Source: Sphingosinicella flava
GTDB lineage: Bacteria; Pseudomonadota; Alphaproteobacteria; Sphingomonadales; Sphingomonadaceae
Length of the DNA stretch: 64,000 bases
Reading direction: 5' to 3'
NCBI RefSeq assembly: GCF_016025255.1
Contig: NZ_CP065592.1
Span: 1,841,122-1,905,121, forward strand
The notes under the pieces were generated by a model. It was not told where the DNA came from. It searched no databases and saw nothing but the letters and a program-made list of their open reading frames with translations. The position numbers and the translations under genes were made by a program. Positions within the stretch are counted from its first letter, which is position 1, and every line of letters begins with the position of its first letter. This document shows positions 1 through 8,503 of this stretch, one piece after another.

Positions 1-1
1 A

Positions 2-211
2 CGCGGCCAGAAAAAGGGGGTTTTCCAAAGGTTTCTGCAGGCGGACGGCCTTTATTCCTGGCAAGGAATGACTGGTCAAGTCATTGAAAATGAAGGTGAA
101 TTTTCTAAATTCATAGACAGGCGCCGCCGTTTCGACCCCGATCTATGGTTAATAGAACTGGACATCGCATCTGCCGAACGGTTCGCCGCTGAAATGAATG
201 CGTTCGATTGA
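2..211 (+). CDS. 3' end of an unrecognised gene (5' end outside window)
   Basis: The frame that stops with TGA here stays open to the left edge of the window, giving the last 69 residues of a protein that starts upstream. The visible tail is rich in charged and aromatic residues (it contains WQGMTGQVIEN and IDRRRRFDPDLWLIELD) and ends in an amphipathic stretch, EMNAFD. I do not recognise the family. There is no sign of a signal peptide or membrane segment. It is followed by about 160 bases without a convincing gene before the wall hydrolase. The base composition is lower in GC than the following genes. Being coding is inferred from the open frame only. Confidence 0.5.
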   Translation, partial: RGQKKGVFQRFLQADGLYSWQGMTGQVIENEGEFSKFIDRRRRFDPDLWLIELDIASAERFAAEMNAFD

Positions 212-371
212 CTCGGTCACGCAGCCGAAACTAATGGGCGGCACTTCCAAAGCGGAGGGCCGCGCAACGTGCCAGAGTTTCGGCACGGCGGCCACGCAGA
301 CGGAGGGCGATCAGGGATGCATTTTCCAGGCATCCGGCGTTGGATCGACCGCCGCACTTGATAGAGTTTAG

Positions 372-1079
372 ATGCTTGTTTCCGTGCGCGCTGCGGCCTT
401 TGCCGTGGCCTCTTTTGCTGTTGCGCTTACCGCTACCTTCCGGCCGTCCATGGCCGAAGAGGCGGATGCGGCTCCGGTGGCCGCCTCTTATGCGGTCCAT
501 GCCGCCGCCGCCATCGAGGACGGCGTTCAAAATGTCGACACGCTGGCTCCGGCCGCGACTGAAATTTCCACCGATCCTGCCGCTTCCATTGCAGAGCATG
601 CCGTCGCGATCACGGATCCTGCCGACGCAGCGGATGAATCCGACAATGCGGGCAAAACCCTCGCCCAACCCAAGACCCTGAGCGCGATGGTCGACGATCT
701 TGCCGACAATGGCCTCGACGCCGAAATGGAATGCCTTGCCGGCGCCGTCTATTTCGAATCGAAGGGCGAACCGCTGGAAGGGCAGCTCGCCGTCGCCGAG
801 GTCATCATCAACCGCATGAAGTCGGGACGTTTCGCCTCTACCCTGTGCGGCGTCGTGAAACAGCGCGGGCAGTTTTCCTTCGTTCGCGGCGGCAAGTTCC
901 CGCCGATCGCGCGCGGTTCCGCCCATTGGAAAAAAGCGGTCGGCATCGCCCATGTCGCGATGCAGGATCTGGCCGACAGCAAGGTCGACGATGCCCTATT
1001 CTTCCACGCCCGCCGCGTATCGCCGGGTTGGAAGCTGAAGCGCCTGGCGACCGTCGGGAATCACGTTTTTTATCGCTGA
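372..1079 (+). CDS. Cell wall hydrolase, SleB/Hydrolase_2 family
   Basis: The 235-residue product has an N-terminal export signal (hydrophobic stretch within residues 5-25), an alanine/aspartate-rich linker to about residue 110, and a C-terminal SleB/CwlJ-type hydrolase_2 domain from about residue 118. The domain signature is visible: ECLAGAVYFESKGEP with the glutamate typical of this transglycosylase-like family, then VAEVIINRMKSGRFASTLCGVVKQRGQFSF and a C-terminal HARRVSPGW. The family cleaves peptidoglycan glycan strands; in alphaproteobacteria it acts in the periplasm on growing wall. A strong terminator follows it, so it ends its own transcript. The exact cleavage specificity is not readable. 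Confidence 0.9.
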   Translation: MLVSVRAAAFAVASFAVALTATFRPSMAEEADAAPVAASYAVHAAAAIEDGVQNVDTLAPAATEISTDPAASIAEHAVAITDPADAADESDNAGKTLAQPKTLSAMVDDLADNGLDAEMECLAGAVYFESKGEPLEGQLAVAEVIINRMKSGRFASTLCGVVKQRGQFSFVRGGKFPPIARGSAHWKKAVGIAHVAMQDLADSKVDDALFFHARRVSPGWKLKRLATVGNHVFYR

Positions 1080-1103
1080 CCGCCTGAAGCGGTGGGGAAA
1101 TCT

Positions 1104-1136
1104 GGGCCTGTCGCCGTTTCGGCGCAGGCCCTTTTT
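1104..1136 (+). terminator. Rho-independent terminator after the SleB-type hydrolase
   Basis: GGGCCTG and CAGGCCC flank an inner CGCC/GGCG pairing with one unpaired base, followed directly by TTTTTCTT. This is a classical intrinsic terminator on the + strand, 25 bases past the hydrolase stop. Confidence 0.85.
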
Positions 1137-1184
1137 CTTGGGGCCGGCCTTTCATCCGTTCCCGTTTCATTCTAGGGCAAGGGC

Positions 1185-1670
1185 ATGGCGAGCCTGCCCG
1201 ATTCCTGCTTCCTCGACGCGCCGCTTGCCGCCCAGGATGTCGCGCGCGGCGTATCCCGCCTGTTTCACCGCCTGGATCTCTGCGCCTTGTGCGAGGTGCC
1301 GCTGCCCAACGGCCGCCGCGCCGACATGATGGCGGTGGACGCCAAGGGCCTGCTCACCATCGTCGAGATCAAGGTGTCCCGCGCCGATCTGCTCGGCGAT
1401 TGCAAGTGGCGCGATTATCTCGACCATTGCGACCGCTTCTTCTGGGCGGTGCCGGCCGGCTTCGCGCTCGATCCTTTCGACGGCGATCATTGCGGGCCGG
1501 ACCTTTCGGGACTGATCGTCGCCGACCGCTACGATGCGGCAATCCTGCGCGATGCTCCGACGCGCACGCTTTCCGCTGGGCGCCGCAAAGCCGAAATGCT
1601 GCGTTTCGCGCGTCGGGCCGCGCGCCGGATCATGGGCGCCGCCGATTCAGGGTTGGACGGATTGGATTGA
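1185..1670 (+). CDS. mmcB: MmcB family DNA repair protein
   Basis: The 161-residue protein matches the MmcB family of small alphaproteobacterial DNA repair proteins, named for mitomycin C sensitivity in Caulobacter. The hallmark PD-(D/E)XK-like core is readable: the acidic residue in LPNGRRADMMAVD, then TIVEIKVSRADLLGD (E-x-K), then KWRDYLDHCDRFFWAVP. These patterns suggest a restriction-endonuclease-like nuclease fold. It starts at an ATG preceded by an AAGGGC ribosome site. In other alphaproteobacteria mmcB is part of the damage response; no LexA-type site is obvious upstream here. It is convergent with the ankyrin gene. The family call is firm; nuclease activity is inference. Confidence 0.85.
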   Translation: MASLPDSCFLDAPLAAQDVARGVSRLFHRLDLCALCEVPLPNGRRADMMAVDAKGLLTIVEIKVSRADLLGDCKWRDYLDHCDRFFWAVPAGFALDPFDGDHCGPDLSGLIVADRYDAAILRDAPTRTLSAGRRKAEMLRFARRAARRIMGAADSGLDGLD

Positions 1671-1679
1671 GCCGGCGCG

Positions 1680-2279
1680 TCAGAATTTCGGGCCGACAAT
1701 GTCCTTCTGTTTCGGCTTCGGATTTTCCAGCAGGCGCAATATCGCCTCGGCGCGATTGTCGCGACGGGCATAATCGAGCGCGTTATACCCTGCGATCCGG
1801 TCGCTGACCCGGGGATCGGCTCCGGCATCGAGAAGAAAGCGTACCATCGGCAGGTCGCGCCCCTGAACCGCGAGGATGAGCGGCGTCTGACCCCGGCTGT
1901 CCGTGGCGTTCACATTGGCCCGGTGCGCGACCAGGATCTCCGCGCCGCCGATCCAGCCCATTTGCGCGACGAGCGTGAAGGCGGTGTCGCCGCTGCGCGA
2001 CTGAAGATCGGCTTTCGCGCCTTTGCCCAGGAGATAGTTGAGCCACGCGACATCACGGCGCTTCACCACCTCGTGAATGGCGGCCTCGCCCGTCGACGGA
2101 TCCTTGTAGGTGAGGACGATGGAGCCGGGAGCGGTGACAAGCGCATTGGCTTTGGCGCCGTCACCCTCGCGAATGGCCTTGAGGAACGTATAGCCGTCCG
2201 ACACGCGCTGCGCCGGGGCCGGCGCCGTCAGGCAAATTGCCGCTCCCATCGCCGCCAGGCTCAAAAGTCTCACACGCAC
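1680..2279 (-). CDS. Exported ankyrin-repeat protein
   Basis: The product (about 199 residues) begins with a signal peptide ending near APAPAQ and carries about four ankyrin repeats from residue 35 to the end, for example GEAAIHEVVKRRDVAWLNYLL, DTAFTLVAQMGWIGGAEILVAH, GQTPLILAVQGRDLPMVRFLL and YNALDYARRDNRAEAILRLL. Ankyrin proteins bind other proteins; the periplasmic partner is unknown. The GTG start was chosen because AAGGGTGG lies eight bases upstream; a GTG three codons earlier would sit inside that ribosome site. It is divergent from the SCO gene and shares a promoter region with it. Confidence 0.85.
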   Translation of the reverse strand: MRVRLLSLAAMGAAICLTAPAPAQRVSDGYTFLKAIREGDGAKANALVTAPGSIVLTYKDPSTGEAAIHEVVKRRDVAWLNYLLGKGAKADLQSRSGDTAFTLVAQMGWIGGAEILVAHRANVNATDSRGQTPLILAVQGRDLPMVRFLLDAGADPRVSDRIAGYNALDYARRDNRAEAILRLLENPKPKQKDIVGPKF

Positions 2280-2344
2280 GATTCCCACCCTTTTACAAAC
2301 GATGCTTGATCCCCGCCCCTTAGCAAAGCATGGCTGGAGAAACC

Positions 2345-2944
2345 ATGAATGGATTTCGTAAAATGCGGACTTCTTTGCTTATCCTGTTGGGTTTTTTCGC
2401 TTTTCTGGGTGCATGTTCGGCGCCCGCCGAAGCGCCGCCGCTCGCCGGAGCTGCGATCGGCGGGCCGTTCGCCCTCACCGACCAGGACGGAAAGGCCGTC
2501 ACCGACAAGGATTTCGACGGCGCCTACCGCATCGTCTATTTCGGCTATACCTATTGTCCGGACGTCTGCCCGGTCGACCTTCAGCATATCGCGCAGGGTT
2601 ATGCGGCGTTCGAAAAGGCCGCCCCCGCCAAGGCGGCAAAGGTGCGGCCGATCTTCGTCAGCGTCGATCCCGAACGGGATACGCCGGCGGTGGTGAAGCA
2701 ATATGTCGCGGCCTTCCATCCGCGCATGACCGGCCTTACCGGCACTCCCGAGCAGCTGGCCGCGGCAGCCAAGGCCTATGGCGTTTATTATCAGCGTCGC
2801 GATGAAGCCGGAGCGAGCGAATATCTGATGGACCATAGCCGATCGGCGGTCCTTTTCGGTCCCAAGGGGGAGCCGATCGCGTTGTTGCCGCAGGATCAGG
2901 GTGCGGCCGCCGTGGCCGCCGAACTCGAACGCTGGGTGCGATGA
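2345..2944 (+). CDS. SCO1/SenC family copper-handling lipoprotein
   Basis: SCO proteins carry copper to the CuA centre of cytochrome c oxidase or act as thiol-disulfide reductases. The 199-residue protein has an N-terminal lipobox (FLGAC), so it is probably a membrane-anchored lipoprotein. The thioredoxin-like domain has the CPDVCP copper/redox motif in GYTYCPDVCPVDLQ and the distal histidine in MDHSR, so all three copper ligands are present. This ATG follows a GGAGA ribosome site with correct spacing; an ATG five codons upstream lacks one. The next gene overlaps its stop codon (ATGA), indicating translational coupling. No oxidase genes are in the window. Confidence 0.93.
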   Translation: MNGFRKMRTSLLILLGFFAFLGACSAPAEAPPLAGAAIGGPFALTDQDGKAVTDKDFDGAYRIVYFGYTYCPDVCPVDLQHIAQGYAAFEKAAPAKAAKVRPIFVSVDPERDTPAVVKQYVAAFHPRMTGLTGTPEQLAAAAKAYGVYYQRRDEAGASEYLMDHSRSAVLFGPKGEPIALLPQDQGAAAVAAELERWVR

Positions 2945-3372
2945 CGGAATCCTTTTGGGAACAACCGCTGCAACGGCTGAGCCGCGCCGAATGGGAGGCC
3001 TTGTGCGACGGTTGCGGCAAATGCTGCCTCCACAAATTGGAAGATGAGGAAAGCGGCGAGGTGTTCCACACCAATGTCGCCTGCCGCCTCCTCGACCGCC
3101 GCGAAGGGCGCTGTACCCACTATAAGGGCCGGCACGCCTTCGTGCCCGACTGCATCCGCCTGACGCCCGGCAAGATCGCGGAGATGGATTGGCTCCCGTC
3201 CACCTGCGCCTATCGCCTGCGCGCGGAGGGCAAGCCGTTGCCCGATTGGCATTATCTGATCAGCGGCGACCGCGAGACGATCCACCAAGCGGGAATGTCG
3301 ACACGCGGCTGGACCGTCAACGAGACGGACGTGGTCGATTTCGAGCAGCACGTCATCGACCATGATCTTTAG
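2941..3372 (+). CDS. YcgN-like cysteine-cluster protein (UPF0260)
   Basis: This 143-residue cytoplasmic protein matches the UPF0260/YcgN family. It carries the characteristic cysteine cluster: CDGCGKCC near residues 22-29 followed by CRLLDRREGRCTHY and later PDCIRL and STCAYRL. The cysteines are thought to bind zinc or an Fe-S cluster; the biochemical role is unknown. It overlaps the SCO gene by four bases and the following metalloprotease gene by 11, so the three form one transcription unit. Nothing in the sequence reveals what it acts on. Confidence 0.92.
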   Translation: MTESFWEQPLQRLSRAEWEALCDGCGKCCLHKLEDEESGEVFHTNVACRLLDRREGRCTHYKGRHAFVPDCIRLTPGKIAEMDWLPSTCAYRLRAEGKPLPDWHYLISGDRETIHQAGMSTRGWTVNETDVVDFEQHVIDHDL

Positions 3373-4060
3373 GCGGCCCGGCCCGGCGGTTCCCGAGGGC
3401 ATGACGCTGAAGGTTTCCGCCCGGGCCAAGGCGATGCGCCTGCGCGTCGACAGCCGGACCGGCGCCGTGGTGCTGACCGTTCCGAAACGCATTTCGGCGC
3501 GGCGGGCGCTGGCCTGGGCCGCGACGCAGGCCGATTGGATCGCGCGAACCCAGGCGGCCGTGCCGCCAGCCATGCCGCTGGTGCCGGGCGCGCCCATCCC
3601 ATTTCGCGGGATCGAGCACCGCATCTTCTGGGATCCGCGCCTGGCCCGAACCCCCTGCGCGGAAGAAGGCGTGATCCGGCTCGGCGGTCCTGAAGACGCA
3701 GTTGAGGCGCGTCTCCTGCGCTGGTTGAGGAGACAGGCGCTCGACATCCTGACCGCCGATACGGCCTTGTTCGCCCGGCGCGCAGGCGTAACGGTCGGCC
3801 GCGTCGGCACTGGCGACACAGTGTCCCGTTGGGGCAGCTGTTCCGCGTCTGGCGACATTCGCTACAGCTGGCGCCTGATCCTGGCGCCCGACTGGGTGCG
3901 CCAAGCGACAGCCGCCCATGAAGTCGCCCACCGCGTTCACATGAATCATGGGCCCGCTTTTCACGCCCTGGTTGCCGAGATTTTCGGCGCCGATCCTTCG
4001 CCCGCGCGCGAATGGCTTCGCCGCAATGGCGCTGCGCTGCATCGGGTCGGCCGGACCTGA
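3362..4060 (+). CDS. YgjP-like zinc metalloprotease (M48/DUF45 type)
   Basis: The 232-residue protein belongs to the YgjP/SprT-like DUF45 metallopeptidase family. The zinc site HEVAHRVHMNH is at about residues 181-191 with the catalytic glutamate in HExxH and an additional downstream histidine (PAFHALV). The family signature WGSCSASGDIRYSWRL precedes it. There is no signal peptide. Substrates of the family are poorly known. It is the last gene of the SCO-YcgN-metalloprotease chain and converges on the PBP1A gene four bases later. Confidence 0.9.
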   Translation: MIFRRPGPAVPEGMTLKVSARAKAMRLRVDSRTGAVVLTVPKRISARRALAWAATQADWIARTQAAVPPAMPLVPGAPIPFRGIEHRIFWDPRLARTPCAEEGVIRLGGPEDAVEARLLRWLRRQALDILTADTALFARRAGVTVGRVGTGDTVSRWGSCSASGDIRYSWRLILAPDWVRQATAAHEVAHRVHMNHGPAFHALVAEIFGADPSPAREWLRRNGAALHRVGRT

Positions 4061-4064
4061 GCCG

Positions 4065-6176
4065 TTAAATATCCAGGGGTTGCTGCTGCGGCGCCTGCCG
4101 CTGGCCGGGGGCGGGCGGCAGCGTTTCCGGGCGCCGCACCGGTTCCCGGGGCTGGCGGCCCGGCTGTTGCGGCCGCTCCCGCCCAATGGCGCGGTCCAGC
4201 CATTGCTGGTCGAGCTGTTCCTCGCCCGGGGCTGGCTCGGCATCCATGGGCGCTTCCTCGGGCGATCCCGGTTGGGGCTGCGGCGTGCCGATCGGATTGC
4301 CGTCGGGATCGACCATCATGAAATCCTCGGGCGCCCCGTACCAGCTTTCCGCGTCGGGTTCTGTCTGCCAGTCGGGCAATTCGGTCTGGATCTCGAACTG
4401 TTCGATCGGGCGCTTGGCCACCGCTTGCACCATATAATCGTGGAAGGCACGGGCCGGCGCGGTGCCGCCCTGAAGGCCCGCAATGGGCCGCGCATCGTCG
4501 CGGCCCATCCACACGCCGGTCGTGAGGCCGCTCGAAAAGCCGACGAACCAGCCATCCTTGTTGGACGTGGTCGTGCCGGTCTTGCCCGCGACGGGGCGTC
4601 CGATCTGCGCCGCGCGGCCGGTGCCCGTCATCACGGCGGATTGCAGAAGGTCCGTCATCTGCGCCGCGACCCAAGGCGCGATGAGCACCCGATTTTCGTC
4701 GGACCGGTGCTGATAGAGGATGCTGCCATCGGCGAGCGTGACCTTGGCGATGCCGTAGGGCGTGACCGCCGTGCCCTTGCGCTGGACCGCGGCGAAAGCG
4801 CGAGTCATGTCGATCAGGCGCACGTCGGACGTGCCGAGCACCATGGACGGATGCGTGTTGACCGGCGTGGTGATGCCGAACCGGCGCGCCATGTCCGCGA
4901 TATTGCTGAAACCGACTTGCTGCCCGATCTGCGCCGACACGGTGTTCAAGGAGAGTGAGAAAGCACCGCGCAGGCTGATTGGCCCGGCGAAGCGGCGGTT
5001 GCTGTTGCGCGGCGACCAGCCGTTGATCGTCACCGGTTGGTCGACGACCGTCTGCTCCGGCGTGTAGCCGGTTTCAAGCGCGGTCAGATAAACGAACAAT
5101 TTGAATGCCGATCCGGGCTGGCGCTGCGCCTGGGTCGCGCGGTTGTAGATTGAGCTTACATAATCCTTGCCGCCGACCATCGCGCGCACCGCGCCATCGC
5201 GGTCGAGCGACACGAGCGCGCCTTGCGCGCCGCGCGGCGTGTTGGCGTTGATCGCTGCGTCCGCCGCCCGCTGCATGGCCGGATCGAGCGTCGTCCAGAC
5301 CTCGATCGGGTCGCTGGTTTCGTCGATCAGGGTATCGAGCTGCGGCAACACCCAATCGGTGAAATAGCGGACGCTGTTCTGCTTGGGGGTCGGCACGATC
5401 TTGACCTCGGCGGGGTCGGCGGCGGCGGCCTGGGCGGGCGTGATGGCTTCCGCGCGGACCATCAGGTCGAGCACGACATTGGCCCGCTCCCGCGCCGCTT
5501 CCGCATCGGCGGTCGGCGAATAATTGGACGGCGCCTTGACGAGGCCCGCGATGATCGCCGCTTCGGAAACCGACAATTGTTCGGCGGAATGGCCGAAGAA
5601 GAGCCGGGACGCGGCGTCGATGCCGTAAGCGCCGCCGCCGAAATAGACGCGGTTGAGGTAGAGTTCGAGCACCTGTTCCTTGGAGAAACGCCTCTCGAGC
5701 GCGAGGGCCAAGATCGCCTCGCGCAGCTTGCGCGCATAGCTGCGCTTGCTGGTGAGGAAGACGTTGCGGGCGAGCTGCTGCGAAATGGTGGAAACGCCGC
5801 GCACCCCGCCGCCTTCGGTCAGGCTGACCTGGATGCCGCGCAGCGTCCCGACCGGGTCGACACCGGGATGATACCAGAAGCGCCGGTCCTCGACGGCCAC
5901 CATCGCGTCGCGCATGACCGGCGGAATTTCGTCATAGGTCAGCCATTCGCCGAAACTTGGCCCCATCGACACCAGGATCGATCCGTCGGCCCCCCGCACC
6001 CGGATCATCTGTCCCAGATCGTCGCGGCGGACGAGTTGCTGGTAGGAGGGCAGTTGGCTCATCGCGACGCCCACCGCGACGACGAGGGCGATAAGGGCGA
6101 TAAGGGCCGTGTAGAGCCCGACCTTGAAGGAGGTGACGAAAAACCGCTTCAGCGGCGAGGAAGCATGACTGGCCAT
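4065..6176 (-). CDS. Class A penicillin-binding protein 1A (glycosyltransferase/transpeptidase)
   Basis: This 703-residue bifunctional murein synthase polymerises glycan strands from lipid II and cross-links them in the periplasm. Order: one membrane anchor (about residues 17-40), a GT51 domain with catalytic E96 in EDRRFWYHPGVD and the downstream STISQQLARN motif, then a transpeptidase domain with SAFK (S356-K359), SLN (409-411) and KTGT (532-535). The tail after about residue 640 is proline/glutamine-rich and probably disordered. The frame stays open into the tRNA-Leu gene, so the longest reading is wrong; I chose the ATG just before the membrane segment, with an alternative ATG 11 codons upstream (6209). 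Confidence 0.95.
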   Translation of the reverse strand: MASHASSPLKRFFVTSFKVGLYTALIALIALVVAVGVAMSQLPSYQQLVRRDDLGQMIRVRGADGSILVSMGPSFGEWLTYDEIPPVMRDAMVAVEDRRFWYHPGVDPVGTLRGIQVSLTEGGGVRGVSTISQQLARNVFLTSKRSYARKLREAILALALERRFSKEQVLELYLNRVYFGGGAYGIDAASRLFFGHSAEQLSVSEAAIIAGLVKAPSNYSPTADAEAARERANVVLDLMVRAEAITPAQAAAADPAEVKIVPTPKQNSVRYFTDWVLPQLDTLIDETSDPIEVWTTLDPAMQRAADAAINANTPRGAQGALVSLDRDGAVRAMVGGKDYVSSIYNRATQAQRQPGSAFKLFVYLTALETGYTPEQTVVDQPVTINGWSPRNSNRRFAGPISLRGAFSLSLNTVSAQIGQQVGFSNIADMARRFGITTPVNTHPSMVLGTSDVRLIDMTRAFAAVQRKGTAVTPYGIAKVTLADGSILYQHRSDENRVLIAPWVAAQMTDLLQSAVMTGTGRAAQIGRPVAGKTGTTTSNKDGWFVGFSSGLTTGVWMGRDDARPIAGLQGGTAPARAFHDYMVQAVAKRPIEQFEIQTELPDWQTEPDAESWYGAPEDFMMVDPDGNPIGTPQPQPGSPEEAPMDAEPAPGEEQLDQQWLDRAIGRERPQQPGRQPREPVRRPETLPPAPGQRQAPQQQPLDI

Positions 6177-6293
6177 CGGGCGACGAGGAATAAGGCGGGT
6201 TTGGCCCATGAACAAGAGACGTCGCGAGGGCGGGAGCCGATTGCCGCCAAGCGGAAGGGACGCCGCCGCCAAAAGATTGTTCTGAAGGGGAAA

Positions 6294-6380
6294 TGGTGCG
6301 GTCGAGAAGACTCGAACTTCCACGGCCTTTCGGCCACAACGACCTCAACGTTGCGCGTCTACCAGTTCCGCCACGACCGC
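6294..6380 (-). tRNA. tRNA-Leu (GAG)
   Basis: The minus strand folds as a class II tRNA: acceptor stem GCGGTCG/CGACCGC with discriminator A and an encoded CCA, anticodon stem CAACG/CGTTG with loop TTGAGGT (anticodon GAG), a variable arm with CGTGGCC-like pairing around CGAAAG, and a T arm with GTTCGAGTC. GAG decodes CUC/CUU leucine codons. It is encoded just upstream of the PBP1A gene on the same strand. Confidence 0.95.
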
Positions 6381-6483
6381 ACATTTCTTTAGGTACCGCC
6401 GGTCACCCGGCGTCCGGTAGGCCGCGCCTCTAGCAAAGCTCTCGGGCCCGCGCAACGTGCTAATCGCGAAAAGCGGTGGCGCC

Positions 6484-7587
6484 TCAATAGAGGAACATCG
6501 GCATGCCTTCGACGCGCAACAGGCGGGCGCGGTAGACGCCGCTGTCGTAAAGCGCCGAGACATCGACCGATTTGGTTCCGGCGAGCAGGGTATCGATAGG
6601 CACATGCTGATAATTGCCGTCGATGAGCGCCACCATCCGTCCATATTCGCCGCGCTGGAGAAGCTGGACGGCAAGGCCGCCAAAGGCGAAGCCGACCATC
6701 CGGTCCATCGCATCGGGTTCTCCGGCGCGCATCAGATAGGCCAGCTCCTGCACGACGGTGCCGATTCCGGTGCGCTCCTCGATCTGTCGCGCCAGACGCT
6801 GGCCGACGCCGGCCTTGCCGCGCTTCGTCGCCGATTGCGCGATGTCGCTGCCGTCTGCGGCGGCATCGGTCGACAATCGGGCGCCTTCGGAAATCACGCA
6901 GACGGCGTAATTGGACGGGCGCGACGCGCGGTCCGCAGCGAGAAGGGGGAGCAGGATGTCGAGATCGGCCGGCACCTCGGCGATGATCGTCCGGTCGACC
7001 TGGGCGAGAAACCCCGCAAGAAGCGCGGTTTCGCCGCTGCGGCGCCCGAACAATTCGATGACGGCGATGCGCTCGTGGCTTTCGGTGGTGGTGCGCAGCG
7101 CATTGATCGCCTCGACGGAGCGGCTGACGGCGGTCGAGAAACCGATGCAATAATCGGTGCCGTGGACGTCATTGTCCATCGTCTTGGGCACGGAAATGAC
7201 GGGGAAGCCCTGCGCCGACAGATGGGCCGAAAAACGCAGCGTGCCGTCGCCGCCCAAGGTGATCATCGCGTCGATGCCGAGGGCCTTCAGGACGCAGAGG
7301 ACGTGATCGGTCCGGTCTCCCTCCTTCACCGTGCGCGGATCGGTGCGCGAAGTGTGAAGGATGGTGCCGCCCATCCGGTCGATGCCGCGCACGGCTTCCC
7401 GGTCCAGTCTGTAGGTAAAAGCAGCGATGCTGGCGGGATCGCCGGGATCGATGTTGAGAAAACCCTGCCAGCCCTTGCGGAAACCGGTCACGTCCCAGCC
7501 GAGATCGATGGCCGACAACACGATCGAGCGGATGCAGGGATTGAGGCCCGGAACATCGCCTCCGCCGGTCAGAATGCCGATCCGCAT
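6484..7587 (-). CDS. pfkA: 6-phosphofructokinase
   Basis: The 367-residue enzyme phosphorylates fructose 6-phosphate in glycolysis. Visible family motifs: GGGDVPGLNP at residues 8-17, GGDGT at 112-116, PKTMDNDVHGTDYCIGF from 134, and GRRSGETAL. The residue matching E. coli Gly104 is Gly115, which favours ATP, while the residue matching E. coli Gly124 is Lys135, as in pyrophosphate-using enzymes; this mixed combination is also reported for ATP users, so ATP is the better guess. It stands alone, upstream of tRNA-Leu and downstream of the zinc-ribbon gene on the same strand. Many sphingomonads rely on the Entner-Doudoroff route, so its presence is notable. Confidence 0.92.
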   Translation of the reverse strand: MRIGILTGGGDVPGLNPCIRSIVLSAIDLGWDVTGFRKGWQGFLNIDPGDPASIAAFTYRLDREAVRGIDRMGGTILHTSRTDPRTVKEGDRTDHVLCVLKALGIDAMITLGGDGTLRFSAHLSAQGFPVISVPKTMDNDVHGTDYCIGFSTAVSRSVEAINALRTTTESHERIAVIELFGRRSGETALLAGFLAQVDRTIIAEVPADLDILLPLLAADRASRPSNYAVCVISEGARLSTDAAADGSDIAQSATKRGKAGVGQRLARQIEERTGIGTVVQELAYLMRAGEPDAMDRMVGFAFGGLAVQLLQRGEYGRMVALIDGNYQHVPIDTLLAGTKSVDVSALYDSGVYRARLLRVEGMPMFLY

Positions 7588-7615
7588 CAGGCTCCTCCCG
7601 CTTGCCGCTCTCCCG

Positions 7616-8338
7616 TCAGGAAATGGCCCCGAAGCGCAATTTCAGTTCGCGGGCGGATTGCGGCACATCGACTTCCGCACTGTTGAACGTCGCGCGCTGG
7701 CCCGGTTGGAGGCGGGGCACCGGCGCGGAAATGGCCCAATCATAAACCACCCGGCCCTGGGCATCGCGCAGCTCGGCCAGGATCTGCGGCACCTTTTGCG
7801 GTTCGTCGGTGGGGTTGACGACCCGGCCCGAAACCGTGAGCAGCTCATTGCCGCTTTCCATCATGCGCCGCTCCGGCTTTCCGGAATATTCGAGTTCGAG
7901 AGCGGTCGTTCCGGCGCGGGCGATCGGAATGGCACGATTGCCGCCCAGATAGACGAAGGCGGCGGCGGCAAGCGCGAGCAAGGCGATGACAATCGCGACC
8001 CACAGCCATTTGCGGGTGCGGTGCGGCGGCAGAGAAGGTTCCGTTGGATCGGGAGCAGCGTCGTAGGCGGGCTCTTCCGTCACGCTAGGGGGGGGCGTCA
8101 CCGGCGCAGGCGACCTTGCTTCGAAAGCAGGGCGGGCAAGGTGCTCTTCGGGTTGAGACGGGGCAGCGGCATTCGTGCCGCTTTCAAACGCAGCGGCTTC
8201 CTCCTCCTCCTCCACCGGAGGCGGTTCCTGAAACCAGCCATGTTTGCACGAAGCGCAGCGAACCTGGCGGCCGGAGGGGCCGACGGCGCTGTCCGGAACG
8301 ACATAACGGGTCTTGCACGCTGGGCAGGTAAGGATCAT
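7616..8338 (-). CDS. MJ0042-type zinc-ribbon, membrane-spanning DUF3426 protein
   Basis: The protein (240 residues from the ATG directly before ILTCPACK) starts with a zinc ribbon, CPAC...CASC, of the MJ0042 type. An acidic/proline-rich linker with EEEEEAAAF follows, then a single membrane segment ([20 protein letters not shown], about residues 130-150) and a C-terminal DUF3426 domain likely on the periplasmic side. Function is unknown; in alphaproteobacteria this architecture is often encoded next to ftsE, as here, where it is divergently transcribed 165 bases away. The upstream in-frame ATG six codons earlier is less likely because family members begin directly with the zinc ribbon. Confidence 0.88.
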   Translation of the reverse strand: MILTCPACKTRYVVPDSAVGPSGRQVRCASCKHGWFQEPPPVEEEEEAAAFESGTNAAAPSQPEEHLARPAFEARSPAPVTPPPSVTEEPAYDAAPDPTEPSLPPHRTRKWLWVAIVIALLALAAAAFVYLGGNRAIPIARAGTTALELEYSGKPERRMMESGNELLTVSGRVVNPTDEPQKVPQILAELRDAQGRVVYDWAISAPVPRLQPGQRATFNSAEVDVPQSARELKLRFGAIS

Positions 8339-8503
8339 GTCGCGGCGCCGTCCCAATAGGATTGATCTTCTGCGTTGAATCTAAGCACGTTCATTGCGCG
8401 CCTTGCAAGCGTGACGGTACGGCTTTTCCGAATGTCGTCGCTTTACGGGCAGGGCTGGTCCATGCGAAGGCCTTCCATCGGGCTTCAAGGGGCGAGGACG
8501 GCG

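Noticed and set aside
5223-6392. 389-codon + strand open frame
   Set aside because: Antisense to PBP1A and through tRNA-Leu; low-complexity translation.
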